DNA of 64,000 nucleotides from VXNE01 sp965248075. GTDB taxonomy: Bacteria; Pseudomonadota; Gammaproteobacteria; Pseudomonadales; Azotimanducaceae. Position 1 is the first letter of the stretch, and every line of letters starts with the position of its first letter. The stretch is taken from positions 248,001-312,000 of the forward strand of contig CBDFIL010000003.1 of NCBI GenBank assembly GCA_965248075.1, in the 5' to 3' direction. The notes below the pieces were generated by a model, which saw nothing but the letters and a program-made list of their open reading frames with translations, was not told the origin of the DNA and searched no databases. Positions 16,038-25,700 of this stretch are shown here, piece after piece. The translations under genes and the position numbers were made by a program.

Positions 16038-16274
16038 ATGGTTCGGCAAGACCTCGGACTCACCTGGCGGGAAGACGCCGGCGGACAAGTGACGATCCTG
16101 CGCCGGGGCAAGACCGCCGCCACCCTCCGGGGCGATCGTGCGCAGCAGTTCCTGAGCGCCGTACGTGACCGGTCGCAGGGCGCACGCCAGCAACTGATGG
16201 CCCGCTGGACGGGTAACTACCGGCAGGGCAATGAACGGCTGGCGAAGGACCATCCACGGAACCGGCCGAGTTGA
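16038..16274 (+). CDS. Small conserved-looking hypothetical protein (78 aa)
   Basis: It starts at ATG 16038 after GGAGGGGCCTGGAG, a purine-rich ribosome binding site. The sequence (MVRQDLGLTWREDAGGQ, VTILRRGKTAATLRG, QQLMARWTGNYRQGNERL) is basic, soluble and without a membrane segment. I do not recognise a named domain. The composition is coding-like, and the even spread of charged residues suggests a compact globular or nucleic-acid-binding protein. It lies divergently from the CoA transferase, 61 bp from its start, and upstream of a decayed hydrolase. Confidence 0.45.
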   Translation: MVRQDLGLTWREDAGGQVTILRRGKTAATLRGDRAQQFLSAVRDRSQGARQQLMARWTGNYRQGNERLAKDHPRNRPS

Positions 16275-16331
16275 ACGATCTCGCGGATGCCGAACCGGAG
16301 CGGCTCAAGGCCCTAGCCCGGGCTAGCCTGG

Positions 16332-16680
16332 CTAGCCCCATCACGGCATACGATCTGCACACGGGCACCATCGCCTGGCGCCTGTCGGACGAGCTGCGCG
16401 ATGTCCTGCACGTACTCGAGCCACGCATAGCTGCTGGCCCGCGTCCACTGCGAGTCGCCGTGCCCGCGCAGGTCCGGCGTCATGACGCGGAAACACTGCC
16501 GCAGGCGCCGCGCCACCCAGTCCCAACTGTGGCAGTGGTCGTGAATGCCTGCAGGAGCAGCGGGTGGGGCGCGCCGGCGTTGCCCCAGTCCAGATAGTGC
16601 AAACGCGGCCGTTGCGAGAAGTAGCTGTGGGAGGTGGGGTTGCCGTAGTCCTGCGTGCGATCGGTCGCCGAAAAAGCGCG
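16332..16680 (-). pseudogene. Decayed alpha/beta hydrolase fragment
   Basis: On the minus strand one frame reads SHSYFSQRPRLHYLDWGNAGAPHPLLLQ. A second frame continues GIHDHCHSWDWVARRLRQ and VMTPDLRGHGDSQWT then AWLEYVQDIAQLV. Together these are the N-terminal third of an alpha/beta hydrolase (the LHG.DHCHSWDW oxyanion motif followed by DLRGHGDS) broken by a frameshift. The nucleophile elbow and everything after it are missing; the sequence stops making sense near 16330, next to a CTAGCC-rich stretch. It is a pseudogene with no intact copy in the window. Confidence 0.6.
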
Positions 16681-16779
16681 CAGTGTGTCGGGTTTCGCGT
16701 CCGGGCGGCAAAGTCCCACCTGTGTACAGGGCGCGGGGGAGTCAGGGAGCCGGGGCTTGTGGCAGCTCCGTCTCGCGGG

Positions 16780-17667
16780 CTACCGTCCGCCGCCGGCGCG
16801 TTGGCCCGGCAGGGGGCATGCGACGCGCCCGAACGCCTCCGCGAGCACCCTCGCCATCTCCCGGACGCGGGCCGAGGAACGCAGGTCCGGGTGCATCAGC
16901 ATCCAGATCTCGCGCCCCCGCAACGGCTCCGCGGATCCGATGCGAACGAGTCCCGGATCCGCATCCCCCACCAGACAGGGCAGCGGACCGACCCCGACTC
17001 CCGCCCGGAGCGCCGCGGTCTGCGACGCAAGGTCGTGAGACCGGCCACACACCTGGGCCTTCGGGAAGTCGCGCTGCCGGAGTTCGGTGCGCAACTCACC
17101 CGGTGCTTCGAGCTCGATCCACCGCCAAGAGCCATCGCCGTCGGCCGAGACACGCTCGGGCGCACCGTAGGCAGCCATGAACAGGCGACCCACGGCCCGG
17201 CCCACCAGGTGTTCCGGAGGGCGGTCCGTGATGAAGAGCCCACAGTCGGCTTCACGGCGGCCCACGTCGGGTCGCTGGCTGTCGGGAACGAACTCGATCT
17301 GCACGTCCGGAAAGTCCCCCGCGAAACCTGCGACGGCCGGCATGGCCACGCTCGCCAGCGCATCCGGTACCGCGACGCGCAACGGCCCCGCCATGCGTCC
17401 GTCGCTGCCCGAAACGGCGCGTTCGATCGCCGCGATGCGCTCCGCCACGCCCTCGACGCCCTGCAGCACCTCGCGCCCGGCCGGGGTGATGAGGAGGCCG
17501 CGCGGACCCCGGTTGAAGAGTTGTACGTCGAGTTGGCGTTCGAAGTGCTCGAGCCGCCGCGTCACCGTCGACGCGTGCACGTCCAACGCCTCGGCCGCAC
17601 GCCGCACCGAACCGGCCCGCGCGAGCACCGCGAACATCCTGAGGTCGTCCCAATCCAAGTCGTTCAT
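16780..17667 (-). CDS. LysR-family transcriptional regulator
   Basis: A 295-residue LysR protein. The N-terminal winged helix DWDDLRMFAVLARAGSVRRAAEALDVHASTVTRRLEHFER is complete, and LFNRGPRGLLITPAGREVL follows. A periplasmic-binding-like effector domain runs from about residue 90 (GPLRVAVPDALASVAM) to the end. Thr instead of Ser in the TVTRRL turn is a common variant. The start at 17667 gives the standard LysR N-terminus. It is divergent from a two-gene enoyl-CoA hydratase unit at 18002, the classical arrangement for a LysR activator and its target, with repeats in the shared region at 17694-17742. Confidence 0.88.
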   Translation of the reverse strand: MNDLDWDDLRMFAVLARAGSVRRAAEALDVHASTVTRRLEHFERQLDVQLFNRGPRGLLITPAGREVLQGVEGVAERIAAIERAVSGSDGRMAGPLRVAVPDALASVAMPAVAGFAGDFPDVQIEFVPDSQRPDVGRREADCGLFITDRPPEHLVGRAVGRLFMAAYGAPERVSADGDGSWRWIELEAPGELRTELRQRDFPKAQVCGRSHDLASQTAALRAGVGVGPLPCLVGDADPGLVRIGSAEPLRGREIWMLMHPDLRSSARVREMARVLAEAFGRVACPLPGQRAGGGR

Positions 17668-17693
17668 ACGCCCGAGAGAGAACAAATACGCAA

Positions 17694-17742
17694 CGCTACG
17701 TTGCGTTGTTACCTGATTGCACGCTACGTTACCTAGGGTAAC
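17694..17742. promoter_or_regulatory. LysR-type operator region
   Basis: Within the 334-bp divergent gap between the LysR gene and the hydratases, the nonamer CGCTACGTT occurs twice (17694-17702 and 17722-17730). The second copy runs into the inverted repeat GTTACC-TAG-GGTAAC (17728-17742). The rest of the gap (17743-18000) shows no gene; it holds a C-rich tract near 17790-17810 and the ribosome binding site AAGGAGGG just before 18002. Confidence 0.45.
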
Positions 17743-18001
17743 ATACTTCCCCAGCAACGAACCCCTCCCCTCGTAGGCTGCGTAGAACCCACCCCCCTCC
17801 CTCCCCCGGGTTCTCCAGCCTACTTTTTTTGGGTGTCACTCCAGCGCGCCCCATAGCGGGTCCGTCCAGGCCGGATTCGTCCCCGGGCCAGCCACACCCA
17901 CGTCTTCTGGAACAACCGCCTCCGCTCGCGTACGCTCCCGGGATTCGTCTGTTCCGGGCGAGGCGAACCGGGTCTGCCAGGGCGTGACACAAGGAGGGCG
18001 C

Positions 18002-18796
18002 ATGTCCGACCGATACGACCATCTCACCGTCGAACGGGACGGGCACGTGGCTGTCGTCACCTTCAATCGACCCGCGAAGGCGAACGCGCTGAACCACCCG
18101 CACCTCGCCGACATCGAGGCGGTCGCGCTCTCCTTCCGGGATGACCCGGAGACCCGGGCCATCGTGTTCACCGGCGCCGGCAAGCACTTCTCCTCGGGCG
18201 CCGACCTGACGGACCCCCCACGTCCTTCCACGGCGGGCATGGTGCAGCGGCGACGAGACATGCGCATGGGCGAACGCGCGGTGCAGGCGCTGCAGGACAT
18301 CGACCAGATCACCATCGCGGCGTGGAACGGCGCCGCCATGGGCGGCGGCGCCTGCCTGGCCACCGCCCTCGACTTCCGCATCGGCGCCGACGACTGCTTC
18401 ATGCAGTATCCGGAGATCGACATCGGCGTGAACCTGATGTGGAAGAGCCTGCCCCTGATCACGCATATCGCGGGTCCGTCGCGGGCCAAGCGCCTCGTCG
18501 CGGGAGGCGAGCGCGTCCATGCAGACACTCTCCTCGCCTGGGGCGTGCTCGACGAACTCGTCCCGCGTGCGGAACTCTTGGGGCGGGCGCTCGAAGTCGC
18601 CGCCTTTTACGCATCGAAGCCCCCTGTCGCCGCGCAGATGATCAAGCGCAGCGTCAACGCCATTGTCTCCGCCCTGGACACCGCGGTCATGCACATGGAC
18701 GTCGACCAGAATCTGCTGTCCGCCATGACCGAGGATCGCCGGGTCGCCATCGAGGCGTACCTCGCCAAGACCGAACCGAAGTTCACGGGTCACTGA
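18002..18796 (+). CDS. Enoyl-CoA hydratase/isomerase family protein
   Basis: A 264-residue crotonase. VAVVTFNRPAKANALN and FTGAGKHFSSGADLTD are the first oxyanion and CoA segment. TIAAWNGAAMGGGACLATALDFRIG is the second. The signature helix FMQYPEIDIGVNL carries an acidic residue at the usual catalytic position (PEID). An AAGGAGGG ribosome binding site 5-12 nt before ATG 18002 fixes the start. It is the first gene of a pair with the next hydratase, 42 bp downstream, and probably under control of the divergent LysR protein. The substrate is not evident. Confidence 0.85.
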   Translation: MSDRYDHLTVERDGHVAVVTFNRPAKANALNHPHLADIEAVALSFRDDPETRAIVFTGAGKHFSSGADLTDPPRPSTAGMVQRRRDMRMGERAVQALQDIDQITIAAWNGAAMGGGACLATALDFRIGADDCFMQYPEIDIGVNLMWKSLPLITHIAGPSRAKRLVAGGERVHADTLLAWGVLDELVPRAELLGRALEVAAFYASKPPVAAQMIKRSVNAIVSALDTAVMHMDVDQNLLSAMTEDRRVAIEAYLAKTEPKFTGH

Positions 18797-18838
18797 CCCG
18801 CGACCGACCCACACGACCCGATACCAACGGAGCCTTTG

Positions 18839-19669
18839 ATGACCACCCTGGACACGGGCACGAACGAACTGCTTTGCGAACTCGACGACGGCGTCGCGAC
18901 CGTCACCCTGAACAAGCCCGACAAGCGCAACGCCCTCGGCGACATCCTGACACCCGCGTTGCGCGCCATACTCCTCACGCTGGAGGACGACCCGCGTTGC
19001 GGGGCCGTCGTGATCACCGGAGCGGGACGGGCCTTCTGCGCCGGTGGCGACGTGTCGGGAATGGGCGGCAGCGGCACACGCCCCGCCGATGCGCCGAAGC
19101 ATTCCCTCGAGGACGGCATCCGCGGCCTGGTACACAAGCAGGAGACGCTGACGCTACGGCTGCACGACCTCGTGAAACCGACCATCGCCGCTCTGCCCGG
19201 CCCCGCCGCCGGCGCCGGCCTCTCCATCGCCCTCGCCTGCGACCTGCGCGTCATGGCGGACTCGGCCTTCATTACGACGGCCTTCGCCAACATCGGCCTG
19301 TCCGGCGACTACGGGGGCAGCTGGCTGCTCACCCAACTGGTCGGACCGTCGGTCGCCAAGGACCTCTACCTGACCGCCCGCCGGGTCGCTGCCGAGGAGT
19401 GCCTGGCGCTCGGCATCGCCAACCGCGTGGTCCCAATCGATGCGCTGCAGGAAGAAGCCCGCGCGCTCGCGCTGCAGATCGCCAACGGCCCGCGCACGGC
19501 GCTCCGCTTCATGAAAGAGAACCTGAATCGCGCCGTGACGAACGACTTCCGAACCTGCCTCGCCATGGAAGCCGACCGCCTGGTGCGGGCCGCACAGCAC
19601 GACGACCATCGCGAGGCCGTGCGCGCGTTCATGGAGAAACGGGCACCGCGGTTCGATCATCCCGCGTGA
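18839..19669 (+). CDS. Enoyl-CoA hydratase/isomerase family protein
   Basis: A 276-residue crotonase. VATVTLNKPDKRNALGD, VITGAGRAFCAGGDVSGMG (oxyanion segment 1) and KPTIAALPGPAAGAGLSIALACDLRVM (segment 2) are present. FANIGLSGDYGGSW replaces the usual Glu-containing turn with a Gly/Asp-rich one, as in PaaG-type isomerases. Its closest functional analogue may therefore be a 2-(1,2-epoxyphenyl)acetyl-CoA isomerase or another ring-CoA enzyme; this is inference. ATG 18839 is preferred over TTG 18836. It is in one unit with the upstream hydratase. Confidence 0.85.
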   Translation: MTTLDTGTNELLCELDDGVATVTLNKPDKRNALGDILTPALRAILLTLEDDPRCGAVVITGAGRAFCAGGDVSGMGGSGTRPADAPKHSLEDGIRGLVHKQETLTLRLHDLVKPTIAALPGPAAGAGLSIALACDLRVMADSAFITTAFANIGLSGDYGGSWLLTQLVGPSVAKDLYLTARRVAAEECLALGIANRVVPIDALQEEARALALQIANGPRTALRFMKENLNRAVTNDFRTCLAMEADRLVRAAQHDDHREAVRAFMEKRAPRFDHPA

Positions 19670-19684
19670 GGGCTGGCGGAAGGG

Positions 19685-19718
19685 GCGCAAGGAACGGCAA
19701 CCCCGGTAGCTTGCGCTC
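19685..19718 (+). terminator. Possible terminator hairpin after the hydratase pair
   Basis: GCGCAAG and CTTGCGC form a 7-bp stem shortly after the stop at 19669. There is no strong U-run, so Rho-independent function is uncertain. Confidence 0.3.
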
Positions 19719-19849
19719 ACTGGCATGCGGGGCAAAGACGGTCACGAGAGCACGGCGCGCGCGGCCATGAGACGACGGCAACCGTCGGATTCCCCCAGCC
19801 GGCGTCCCGAGTCACAGTGTCGCGCATCGATCGCCCCATGCGTGACACA

Positions 19850-20170
19850 ATGTCTCCACAAGAAGACAATCAGCGTCCTCAGTACCACGTTGTTCAGAGC
19901 GAGACGTTTCGTCGATGGTTGCGGAAGCTGGCGGACACCAGGGCCTCGGCGCGAATCGTTGTTCGTATCGATCGCCTGGCCGAGGGGAACTTCGGTGACC
20001 ACAAGTCCGTCGGCGGAGGAGTTGCGGAACTTCGCGTCAACGTCGGCAAGGGTTATCGCCTTTACTTCACGACTCGCGACCAAGCGGTGGTAGTACTGCT
20101 CTGCGGAGGCGACAAGTCGAGCCAGCGGCGGGATATCGCCCGAGCGCAACGGATGGCCAGTGAAATTTGA
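19850..20170 (+). CDS. RelE/HigB-type toxin (HI1419-like addiction module)
   Basis: A 106-residue protein. YHVVQSETFRRWLRKLAD, ARIVVRIDRLAEGNFGDHKSV, GVAELRVNVGKGYRLYFTTR and VVLLCGGDKSSQRRDIARA follow the putative addiction-module killer family, a RelE-fold mRNA interferase group. It would cut mRNA at the ribosome unless bound by the antitoxin. The gene precedes its antitoxin by 12 bp, the HigBA order. The ATG at 19850 is a reasonable start, since residues further upstream are not family-like. Confidence 0.82.
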   Translation: MSPQEDNQRPQYHVVQSETFRRWLRKLADTRASARIVVRIDRLAEGNFGDHKSVGGGVAELRVNVGKGYRLYFTTRDQAVVVLLCGGDKSSQRRDIARAQRMASEI

Positions 20171-20182
20171 ACAGGAGGCAGC

Positions 20183-20476
20183 ATGACCATTGAACGCTAC
20201 ACCTCATGGGACTCCGCTGATTTTCTGCACGACGATGAAGTCGTCATCGAGTACCTGAAGGCCGCGATCGAAGAGTGCGACGCGGAGTTCTTCGTGAAAG
20301 CCGTCGGCAACGTGGCACGGGCACGGGGCATGACCTCCATCGCGCAGGAAACGCAGCTCGGCCGCCAGAGCCTCTACAAGGCGCTATCCGGAGAACGCGA
20401 CCCGCGCATCGGCACGCTGATGAAGGTACTCGACGCACTGGGCGCCCAACTCACCGTGGTATCGAAGGTCGCGTAA
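20183..20476 (+). CDS. HigA-type antitoxin (HI1420-like addiction module)
   Basis: A 97-residue antitoxin. EVVIEYLKAAIEECDAEFFVKAVGNVARARGM leads into the Cro/C1-type helix-turn-helix TSIAQETQLGRQSLYKALSGERDPRIGTLMKVLDALG. It neutralises the upstream toxin and probably represses the pair. An AGGAGGCAGC ribosome binding site precedes ATG 20183. The aldo/keto reductase begins only 43 bp downstream. Confidence 0.85.
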   Translation: MTIERYTSWDSADFLHDDEVVIEYLKAAIEECDAEFFVKAVGNVARARGMTSIAQETQLGRQSLYKALSGERDPRIGTLMKVLDALGAQLTVVSKVA

Positions 20477-20519
20477 CGCCACCGAAACCTTGCTCCCCAC
20501 ATACCCCAACGGAACACAC

Positions 20520-21539
20520 ATGGAACAACGACGCATCGGCAACACGGATCTCATGACCTCCGTCATCGGCTTCGGGACCTGGGAAATGAGCACGACGATG
20601 TACGGCGACATCGACGTGGACGATGCGAGCCGTGCGGTCAACCTCGCCATCGACCACGGCATCACACTGTTCGATACGGCGGAGGTCTACGGCCCGTTCC
20701 ACTCCGAAGAACTCCTCGCCAAGGCGCTCGGCGCCCGTCGCAAGGACATCGTGCTCGCGACGAAGGTCGGCTTCCGGTACGACCCGGAGACGCAACGCGT
20801 CAACGGTCTGGATTCAACCCGCGACAACGTGATCGCCCGCACCGAGGGTTGCCTCAAGCGGCTCGACACCGACGTCATCGACCTCATGATGATTCACTGG
20901 CCGGACCACGATACGCCGCTCGACGAGACCATGGACGCCCTCGAGCGATTGGTCGCGGACGGCAAGATCCGCTACTACGGCGTCTCCAACTTCGACGTCG
21001 CCATGCTCGAGGAGTGCCAGAGGCACGGCTCGCTCGCGGTCAACCAGGTGGGCTACCACCTGTTCGACCGGCGCATGGAAGCCCGCGTCCTGCCCTGGTG
21101 TCGCGCGAACGATGTCGGCTACATGGCCTACGGTTCCCTCGGCTTCGGTCTCCTGACGGGGGCCTTCACGCCAGAGACGACCTTCGCGGCACACGACTGG
21201 CGCCATCGCGGCAACGCCTTCGACCTGCCGCTGTTCGAGCGCGAGCCGTTCCTCGCCGAGATTCGCGTCTGCAACCGCCTGCAGGAACTGGCGGCCGATC
21301 ACGGCCACTCCGTCGCGCAGTTGGCCCTCGCCTGGGTGATCGGCCATCCGGCGTTGAGCGTCGCGTTGGTCGGCATGCGCAACGAGCACGAGCTGCGGGA
21401 GAACGTGGCGGCCGCCGGCTGGCAACTCACCGAGAGCATTCGCGCGGACATCGACCGCGTCTTCGAGGAAGAAGGCGTGCCCACGCATATCGACACCCCG
21501 CAGGCCCTGTCTCCGCGGGGTGTGCGCCGGACGGCTTGA
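20520..21539 (+). CDS. Aldo/keto reductase
   Basis: A 339-residue AKR-fold oxidoreductase. IGFGTWEMST, ITLFDTAEVYGPFHSEELLAKAL (catalytic Asp and Tyr) and VLATKVGF (Lys) are present. DLMMIHWPDHDTPLDET contains His, completing the AKR tetrad. LALAWVIGHPALSVALVGMRNEHELRENVAA is the NADPH-binding C-terminal region. It reduces or oxidises a carbonyl compound with NADP(H); the substrate is unknown. The ATG at 20520 gives the expected N-terminus MEQRRIGNTDL. Confidence 0.88.
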   Translation: MEQRRIGNTDLMTSVIGFGTWEMSTTMYGDIDVDDASRAVNLAIDHGITLFDTAEVYGPFHSEELLAKALGARRKDIVLATKVGFRYDPETQRVNGLDSTRDNVIARTEGCLKRLDTDVIDLMMIHWPDHDTPLDETMDALERLVADGKIRYYGVSNFDVAMLEECQRHGSLAVNQVGYHLFDRRMEARVLPWCRANDVGYMAYGSLGFGLLTGAFTPETTFAAHDWRHRGNAFDLPLFEREPFLAEIRVCNRLQELAADHGHSVAQLALAWVIGHPALSVALVGMRNEHELRENVAAAGWQLTESIRADIDRVFEEEGVPTHIDTPQALSPRGVRRTA

Positions 21540-21596
21540 GCAACGTTGCAGGAAGGGCTGCCTCGCGGGCAACCCGGCAGCCGGAGCGGTGGACCC

Positions 21597-22757
21597 TCAG
21601 TCGGCGAGCTGCAGCCAATCCATCGGCACGCCCTCCGACTGTCCCGGCGGCTTCACATCGAGCAGCGCCGCGATCGTCGCCGCCAGGTCGACGTGCCGCA
21701 CCTCGGCAGGCTCGCTACCGACCTCGACACCCCGACCCATCGCGAAGAACGCGGCCTTCATCTCCGGCAACTGCGGCGGGTAGCCGTGGGTGCCGCCGAG
21801 TCGCGCGTAGCGGTCCATCAACACGTACGGCGGCACCGTCGTGACCAGCAGGTCGCCGTTGCGGCCCGGCCAGGTCAGGCGGAAGTCCTTCGGCAGCGCA
21901 TCCGGCCTATAGACGCGGATGTGGTCCACCTCGGCGAGGACCTCCTCCGCCCGCGTGATGTCCTGCGGGTCATCCAGGTAGACACGCGCCACCGCACCGC
22001 CGATCGCCAGCGCGTCCACGTCAGCGTCGTCCAGGATCTCCTCGATGTCGATCAACTCCCCGACGGGCGCCATGCCGTGATCGCTGACCAGGATCAGGGT
22101 CGTCTCGGACCACGCCTCGCGTTCGTCCAGCGCGGCGATCAGGCGCTGCAGTTCGGCATCCTGGCCCTCCAGCTGGCGCACGACGGCCGGGTGGTCGGGT
22201 CCAACGTTGTGACCCACGGAATCCGCCCCGGCCCAGTAGCTCATGATGAGGCGCGGGCGTTCCCCCGACGGCAGGTCGAACCACTCCAGTGTCTGGTCCA
22301 CCTTCACCGACTCCGGCCTCTGCCCGTCGAAGGGCGCGATCCGGTATCGCGTGCCCTGCCCGCGCCAGTCGCTCTCCGACCCCACCCAGAAGTAGGTGGC
22401 GACATCGACGCCCTGGCATTGCGTGGAGATCCACACGGGCTCCGCCTGTATCCAGTCCGCGTCCCGGACGTCGTATCGCGTCCCCTCTTCGAAGAAGATG
22501 TTGTCGACGATCCCGTGGGTGTCCGGATAAGTACCCGTGGCCATCGAAACGTGTGACGGAAACGTGTTCGAGGGATAGACGCCCACGAGCGTCCGGCGCA
22601 CGCCGTCGCGCTCCAGGCGCGCAAGGCCCGGAAACTCCCCCCGGTCCGGATAGTCGTGTCGCAGGCCGTCCCAGGACAGGACGATGACGGTCGTTTCCGC
22701 GGCCGCGCACACGGCGAAGGCGCACGCGGCGAGCACGCCGACGATCCATGGACGCAT
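21597..22757 (-). CDS. Secreted nucleotide pyrophosphatase/phosphodiesterase (alkaline phosphatase superfamily)
   Basis: A 386-residue protein with signal peptide MRPWIVGVLAACAFAVCAAA, so periplasmic or secreted. VIVLSWDGLRHDYPD gives the first metal-binding Asp (D30), and YPSNTFPSHVSMATGTYPDTHGI the nucleophilic Thr (T65). The later metal ligands lie in SYWAGADSVGHNVGPD, LILVSDHGMAP and GGTHGYPPQLPEMKA. The pattern is that of ENPP/NPP-type phosphodiesterases, which split nucleotide or phospholipid phosphodiesters. It lies downstream of ileS in the same direction (32 bp), probably co-transcribed. Confidence 0.87.
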   Translation of the reverse strand: MRPWIVGVLAACAFAVCAAAETTVIVLSWDGLRHDYPDRGEFPGLARLERDGVRRTLVGVYPSNTFPSHVSMATGTYPDTHGIVDNIFFEEGTRYDVRDADWIQAEPVWISTQCQGVDVATYFWVGSESDWRGQGTRYRIAPFDGQRPESVKVDQTLEWFDLPSGERPRLIMSYWAGADSVGHNVGPDHPAVVRQLEGQDAELQRLIAALDEREAWSETTLILVSDHGMAPVGELIDIEEILDDADVDALAIGGAVARVYLDDPQDITRAEEVLAEVDHIRVYRPDALPKDFRLTWPGRNGDLLVTTVPPYVLMDRYARLGGTHGYPPQLPEMKAAFFAMGRGVEVGSEPAEVRHVDLAATIAALLDVKPPGQSEGVPMDWLQLAD

Positions 22758-22789
22758 TGGCAAAACCTCCTTGCGGCCCGGGGTGTGCC

Positions 22790-25700
22790 TCAGGCCTTCT
22801 CGATCGCGTAGGTGAAGGACTTGCCATCGATCTCGGCCTGGAACGCGCCGGCGTCGCCGCGGCCGAACTCCACGGCAAGCACCTCGCCGGCGACGTACTC
22901 GCCATGTGCCTCGACGGCATCCACCACCTCCGTCGCGCCGCCGTAGACGACCCGGATCCGGTCCGAAACGTCGAGGCCGAGTTCCTTGCGCGACCGCTGG
23001 ATCCGGTTGACGGCCTCGCGCGCAAATCCCTCGCGGATCAGCGCATCGTCGAGGTCGCATGCCAGGTCGATGGAGATCAGCCGGTCCGAGACCGCGTTGG
23101 CGCCGGCCTTCGGCTCGCGGAAGACCTGGATCTCATCGGTGCTGAAGACTTCGCCGTCGAGTGCCACGGTGCCCGTCTCCTGGAAGTCGGCAATCTCCGC
23201 CGGCGTCAGCGCCGCGATCCGTTGCTGGAACGCTTTCATGCGTTTGCCGAGACGCTTGCCGAGCACCGGGAAGTTCGGCTTCGCGTACAGCTCGATGTAG
23301 CGGCTCTCGTCGCGCTCGTAACGCACCTCTTTCACGTTGAGCTCGGCCCGCACGTAGTCCTCGAGTTCCGCGATCGCCTCGAGCAGGACATCGTCCCGGT
23401 GGATGATCGTGAGCGTCCGCAATGGCGTGCGCAGGTTGATCCTCGCCTCCTCCCGCTTGCGGCGGCCGAGCAGCACCACCTGCTGCATCCGCGCCACCGC
23501 GTTCTCCAGCCCGGGTTGCATGAGGCTCTCCTCGGGCTCCGGATAGCCGCACAGGTGCACGCTCTGCGGCTTCGGTTCCGCGTCGCCGCCGAGCCGCGCC
23601 AGTTCGTGGTACACGTGCTCCGACAGGAATGGCGCGAACGGGGCCATCGCCACCGACAACTCGTGGACGGCGGTGTAGAGCGTGCTGTACGCGGCGATCT
23701 TGTCGGCGGTGATGTCTTCGCCCCAGAAGCGTCCCCGGTTCAGCCGGATGTACCAGTTGGTCAGGTCCTCGATGAAGCCGAAGAGCTTGGGCACGACGTT
23801 GTACAGCCGATACCCGGCCATCTCCCGGGCGATCTCCGCCTTCATCGTCTGCAGCTTCGAGAGCACCCAGCGATCGAGAATGTTGCCCCCCTGGTGGAAG
23901 CCGCGGTCCGGCGCCCAGCCGTCGATGGCCGCATACGTGCGCAGGAAGGCGAAGGCGTTGTACCAGGGCATGAGGGCGCGGCGCGCCATGTCCCGCACGC
24001 CCCGGTCCGAGAAGCGCTGATCCTCGCCCCGCACGAGGCCCGAGTTGATGAGGTAGAGCCGCAGTGCGTCCGCCCCGTAGGTCTCCATCAACTCCCCCGG
24101 GGGCGTGTAGTTGCGGAGGCTCTTCGACATCTTCTTGCCGTCCTCGGCCATCACCAGGCCGTTGACGATGACGTTGCGGAACGCCGGTTTCCCGTAGAGG
24201 GCAGCGGCGAGCACCGTGAGCGTGTAGAACCAGCCGCGGGTCTGGTCGAGACCTTCCGCGATGAACTCCGCCGGGAAACCCTGCTCGAAGACCTTCCGGT
24301 TCTCGAACGGGTAGTGCAGCTGCGCATAGGGCATCGAGCCGGACTCGAACCAGCAGTCGAGCACCTCCTCGACGCGGTAGTAGATACCCTCCTCGCCTGC
24401 GATCTCGAACGTGAGCGGGTCGACGAACTCGCGGTGCAGGTCGTCCACGCGCTGGCCGGTAAGCCGCTCCAGTTCGTCGATGGAGCCGATGCAGACGCGG
24501 TTACCGGTGACGCCATTCTCCCAGATCGGCAGCGGCGTACCCCACACCCGGTTGCGCGAGATGGCCCAGTCCACCGCGCCCTTCAGCCAGTTGCCGAAGC
24601 GGCCTTCCTTGATGTGGTCCGGCACCCAGCGAATCCCGTCGTTGACCGCCACGAGATCGTCGATCAGGTCGGTGACCCGCACATACCAGGATGGTACCGC
24701 CCGGTAGATGAGCGGCGTGTCCGACCGGTAGCAGAACGGGTAGGCGTGCTCGATGACGTCACGGTCGTAGAGGGCGCCGGAGGTCTTCAGGTAGTCCATG
24801 ATGTCAGCGTCCGCGTCCTTCACGAACTTGCCCGCGAAGTCCGTGACCTCCTGCGTGAAGACGCCATCCATGCCCACCGGGCACACGAACGCCTCGATGT
24901 CGTGGTCCCGCAGCACGCGGTAGTCGTCCTCGCCGAACGCGGGCGCCTGATGCACGAGGCCGGTACCCTCCTCCGTGGTGACGTAGGCGTCCGCCACGAC
25001 GACGAAGGCGCCCTGTTCCGTCTGGTCCCGGAAGTAGGGGAAAAGCGGTTCGTAGCGGCGCCCGACGAGCGCCGCGCCCTTCACCTCGTCGAGCACTTCG
25101 AGGGGGTGGCGCCGGGCGTACGCCGGGACGCGGCCCTTGGCGAGATAGAGCGTCCTGCCGCTGTCCCGATCACGCACCCGGGCGTAGTCGATGTCCGCAC
25201 CCACGCACACCGCCAGATTCGACGGCAGGGTCCAGGGCGTCGTGGTCCAGGCGGTGAGCCAGGCGTCCTCGTCCGCCAGCTTGAACATCACCGTGATCGC
25301 AGGATCCTGCACATCCTGGTAGTTCATGTTGGCTTCGAAGTTCGCCAGCGGGGTCTCGAGCGCCACGGACACCGGCATCACCTTGAAGCCGCGGTATACC
25401 AGCCCCTTGTCCCAGAGCTGCTTGACGACCCACCACACGGATTCCATGTACCACGCATCCATGGTCTTGTAATCGTCGTCGAAGTCGACCCAGCGCCCGA
25501 TGCGGCCGATGATCCCGCGCCACTCGTCCACGTAGCGCTCCACGATCTGCCTGCACTGCGCGTTGTATCCGGCGACACCGAGGCTCTGCAACGCCTGCTG
25601 CGCCGACATGCCGAGCTGCTTGTCGATCTCGTGCTCGATCGGCAGGCCGTGGCAGTCCCAGCCGAAGCGGCGCAGCACGTGGCGACCGCGCATCGTCCAG

